The notes under the pieces: model-generated
Databases searched by the model: none
Told to the model about the DNA's origin: nothing
What the model saw: only the letters and a program-made list of their open reading frames with translations
Assembly (NCBI GenBank): GCA_934617135.1
Contig: CAKTUC010000067.1
Span: 1 to 6,326 of the forward strand
Source of the DNA: an uncultured Collinsella sp.
GTDB lineage: Bacteria > Actinomycetota > Coriobacteriia > Coriobacteriales > Coriobacteriaceae
Direction: 5' to 3'
Length of the DNA: 6,326 nucleotides
Position numbers and translations under genes: made by a program
Shown: positions 5,665 through 6,326 of the stretch, piece by piece
Layout: the number at the start of each line of letters is the position of its first letter
Numbering within the stretch: position 1 is the stretch's first letter

Positions 5665-6326
5665 GTGAACAACTTGCTACGTTTGATTGGAAGGCGTCTC
5701 GTGGCGCTGCCGATCATGGCATTGGGCGTCACCGTCCTGGTGTTCTTCCTTATGTCGTTCTCCAAGACCGACCCCGCCTATACGGCGTTGGGTGACGGTG
5801 CCTCGCCCGAGGCGGTTGCCGAGTACCATGAGAAGTATGGTCTGGACGACCCCTGGCCCGTGCGCTACGTGCGTTACATGGGTGATCTGATCCATGGCGA
5901 CATGGGCACCTATGGTGCTGCTCGCAACTCCGTTGCCAAGCGCATCTCCACTGCCCTGCCCGTCACGATGCAGCTGACCTTCATCGGTCTTGCCATCGGC
6001 GCGGTCGTTTCGTTTTTACTCGGCGTCATCGCGGCACTGTATCGCGATAAATGGCCGGACCAAGTGATCCGCGTCTTCTCCATCGCCGGCTTGGCAACCC
6101 CGTCGTTCTGGCTTGCCGTTCTGTTGATTCTGCTGTTCTCTTCCTACCTTAAGGTGCTTCCGGCGTCCGGTGCTCTGCCTCACTTCACCACCAACCCGGC
6201 TGGCTATCTGGGACGTATGATCATGCCCGCCATTGCTCTTGCCTTCCCGCTGACGGGTCAGATGACTCGTATCGTGCGTACGGCCATGGTCGAGGAGCTC
6301 GACAAGGACTATGTCCGTATGGCTCG
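5665..6326 (+). CDS. ABC transporter permease, OppB/DppB type (3' end beyond the window)
   Basis: This is one of the two membrane subunits expected to form the channel of the importer fed by the upstream binding protein. The frame stays open from the GTG to the window edge: 220 complete codons plus two bases, compared with about 310-340 residues for the family. Features seen are a first membrane segment at about 12-32, an extracytoplasmic region with the family motif RYVRYMGDLIHGDMG (67-81), membrane segments at about 102-125 and 138-160, and ATPSFWLAVLLILLF (144-158). The start of the cytoplasmic EAA loop follows at about 200-220 (TRIVRTAM, then ELDKDYVRMA), which contacts the ATPase. The gene is 157 bases downstream of the binding-protein stop with no clear promoter of its own, so it is probably expressed by read-through. 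A second permease and ATPases are expected next but lie outside the window. Confidence 0.93.
   Translation, partial: MNNLLRLIGRRLVALPIMALGVTVLVFFLMSFSKTDPAYTALGDGASPEAVAEYHEKYGLDDPWPVRYVRYMGDLIHGDMGTYGAARNSVAKRISTALPVTMQLTFIGLAIGAVVSFLLGVIAALYRDKWPDQVIRVFSIAGLATPSFWLAVLLILLFSSYLKVLPASGALPHFTTNPAGYLGRMIMPAIALAFPLTGQMTRIVRTAMVEELDKDYVRMA

Noticed and set aside
1..6326. Mobile elements, CRISPR arrays, tRNA or rRNA genes
   Set aside because: No transposase or integrase-like product, no regularly spaced repeats, and no tRNA- or rRNA-like sequence was seen by eye; the long frames are fully explained by the four genes.

Overview
The window carries four protein-coding genes, all on the + strand, and two non-coding gaps that are unusually rich in inverted repeats. 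High GC in the genes, an actinobacterial-type MurJ, an unusual UvrC cysteine region and a twin-arginine lipoprotein signal point to a high-GC Gram-positive. My best guess is a gut Coriobacteriia such as Collinsella. That is inference from protein character, not a database match.

Layout. Positions 1-1581 encode MurJ, the lipid II flippase. After a 6-base gap, in the same frame, 1588-3528 encode UvrC, the nucleotide-excision-repair nuclease; the two are probably co-transcribed. Positions 3529-3893 are non-coding. The first part is AT-rich (about 38% GC by hand count over 3541-3640), and the stretch contains a perfect 9-bp-arm inverted repeat, weak promoter candidates and a GC-rich hairpin just upstream of the next ribosome binding site. 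Positions 3894-5507 encode a family 5 (peptide/nickel-type) ABC transporter substrate-binding lipoprotein with a Tat signal. Positions 5508-5664 hold four closely spaced hairpins, one with a 15-bp stem. Positions 5665-6326 are the start of an OppB/DppB-type permease that runs off the window.

How the genes work together. The left pair are housekeeping genes (cell-wall precursor export and DNA repair). The right pair begin a peptide-type importer operon, whose second permease and ATPases would be expected downstream. The large hairpin between binding protein and permease fits the common arrangement in which much more binding protein than membrane component is made. Uniform AAG use for lysine in the binding-protein gene also suggests high expression.

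I see no mobile element, CRISPR array, tRNA, rRNA or phage gene, and nothing I would call a new biological system. The points most worth checking are the UvrC iron-sulfur region, which has an insertion of about 23 residues and glycine in place of one of the four conserved cysteines, and the dyad-rich region before the transporter.
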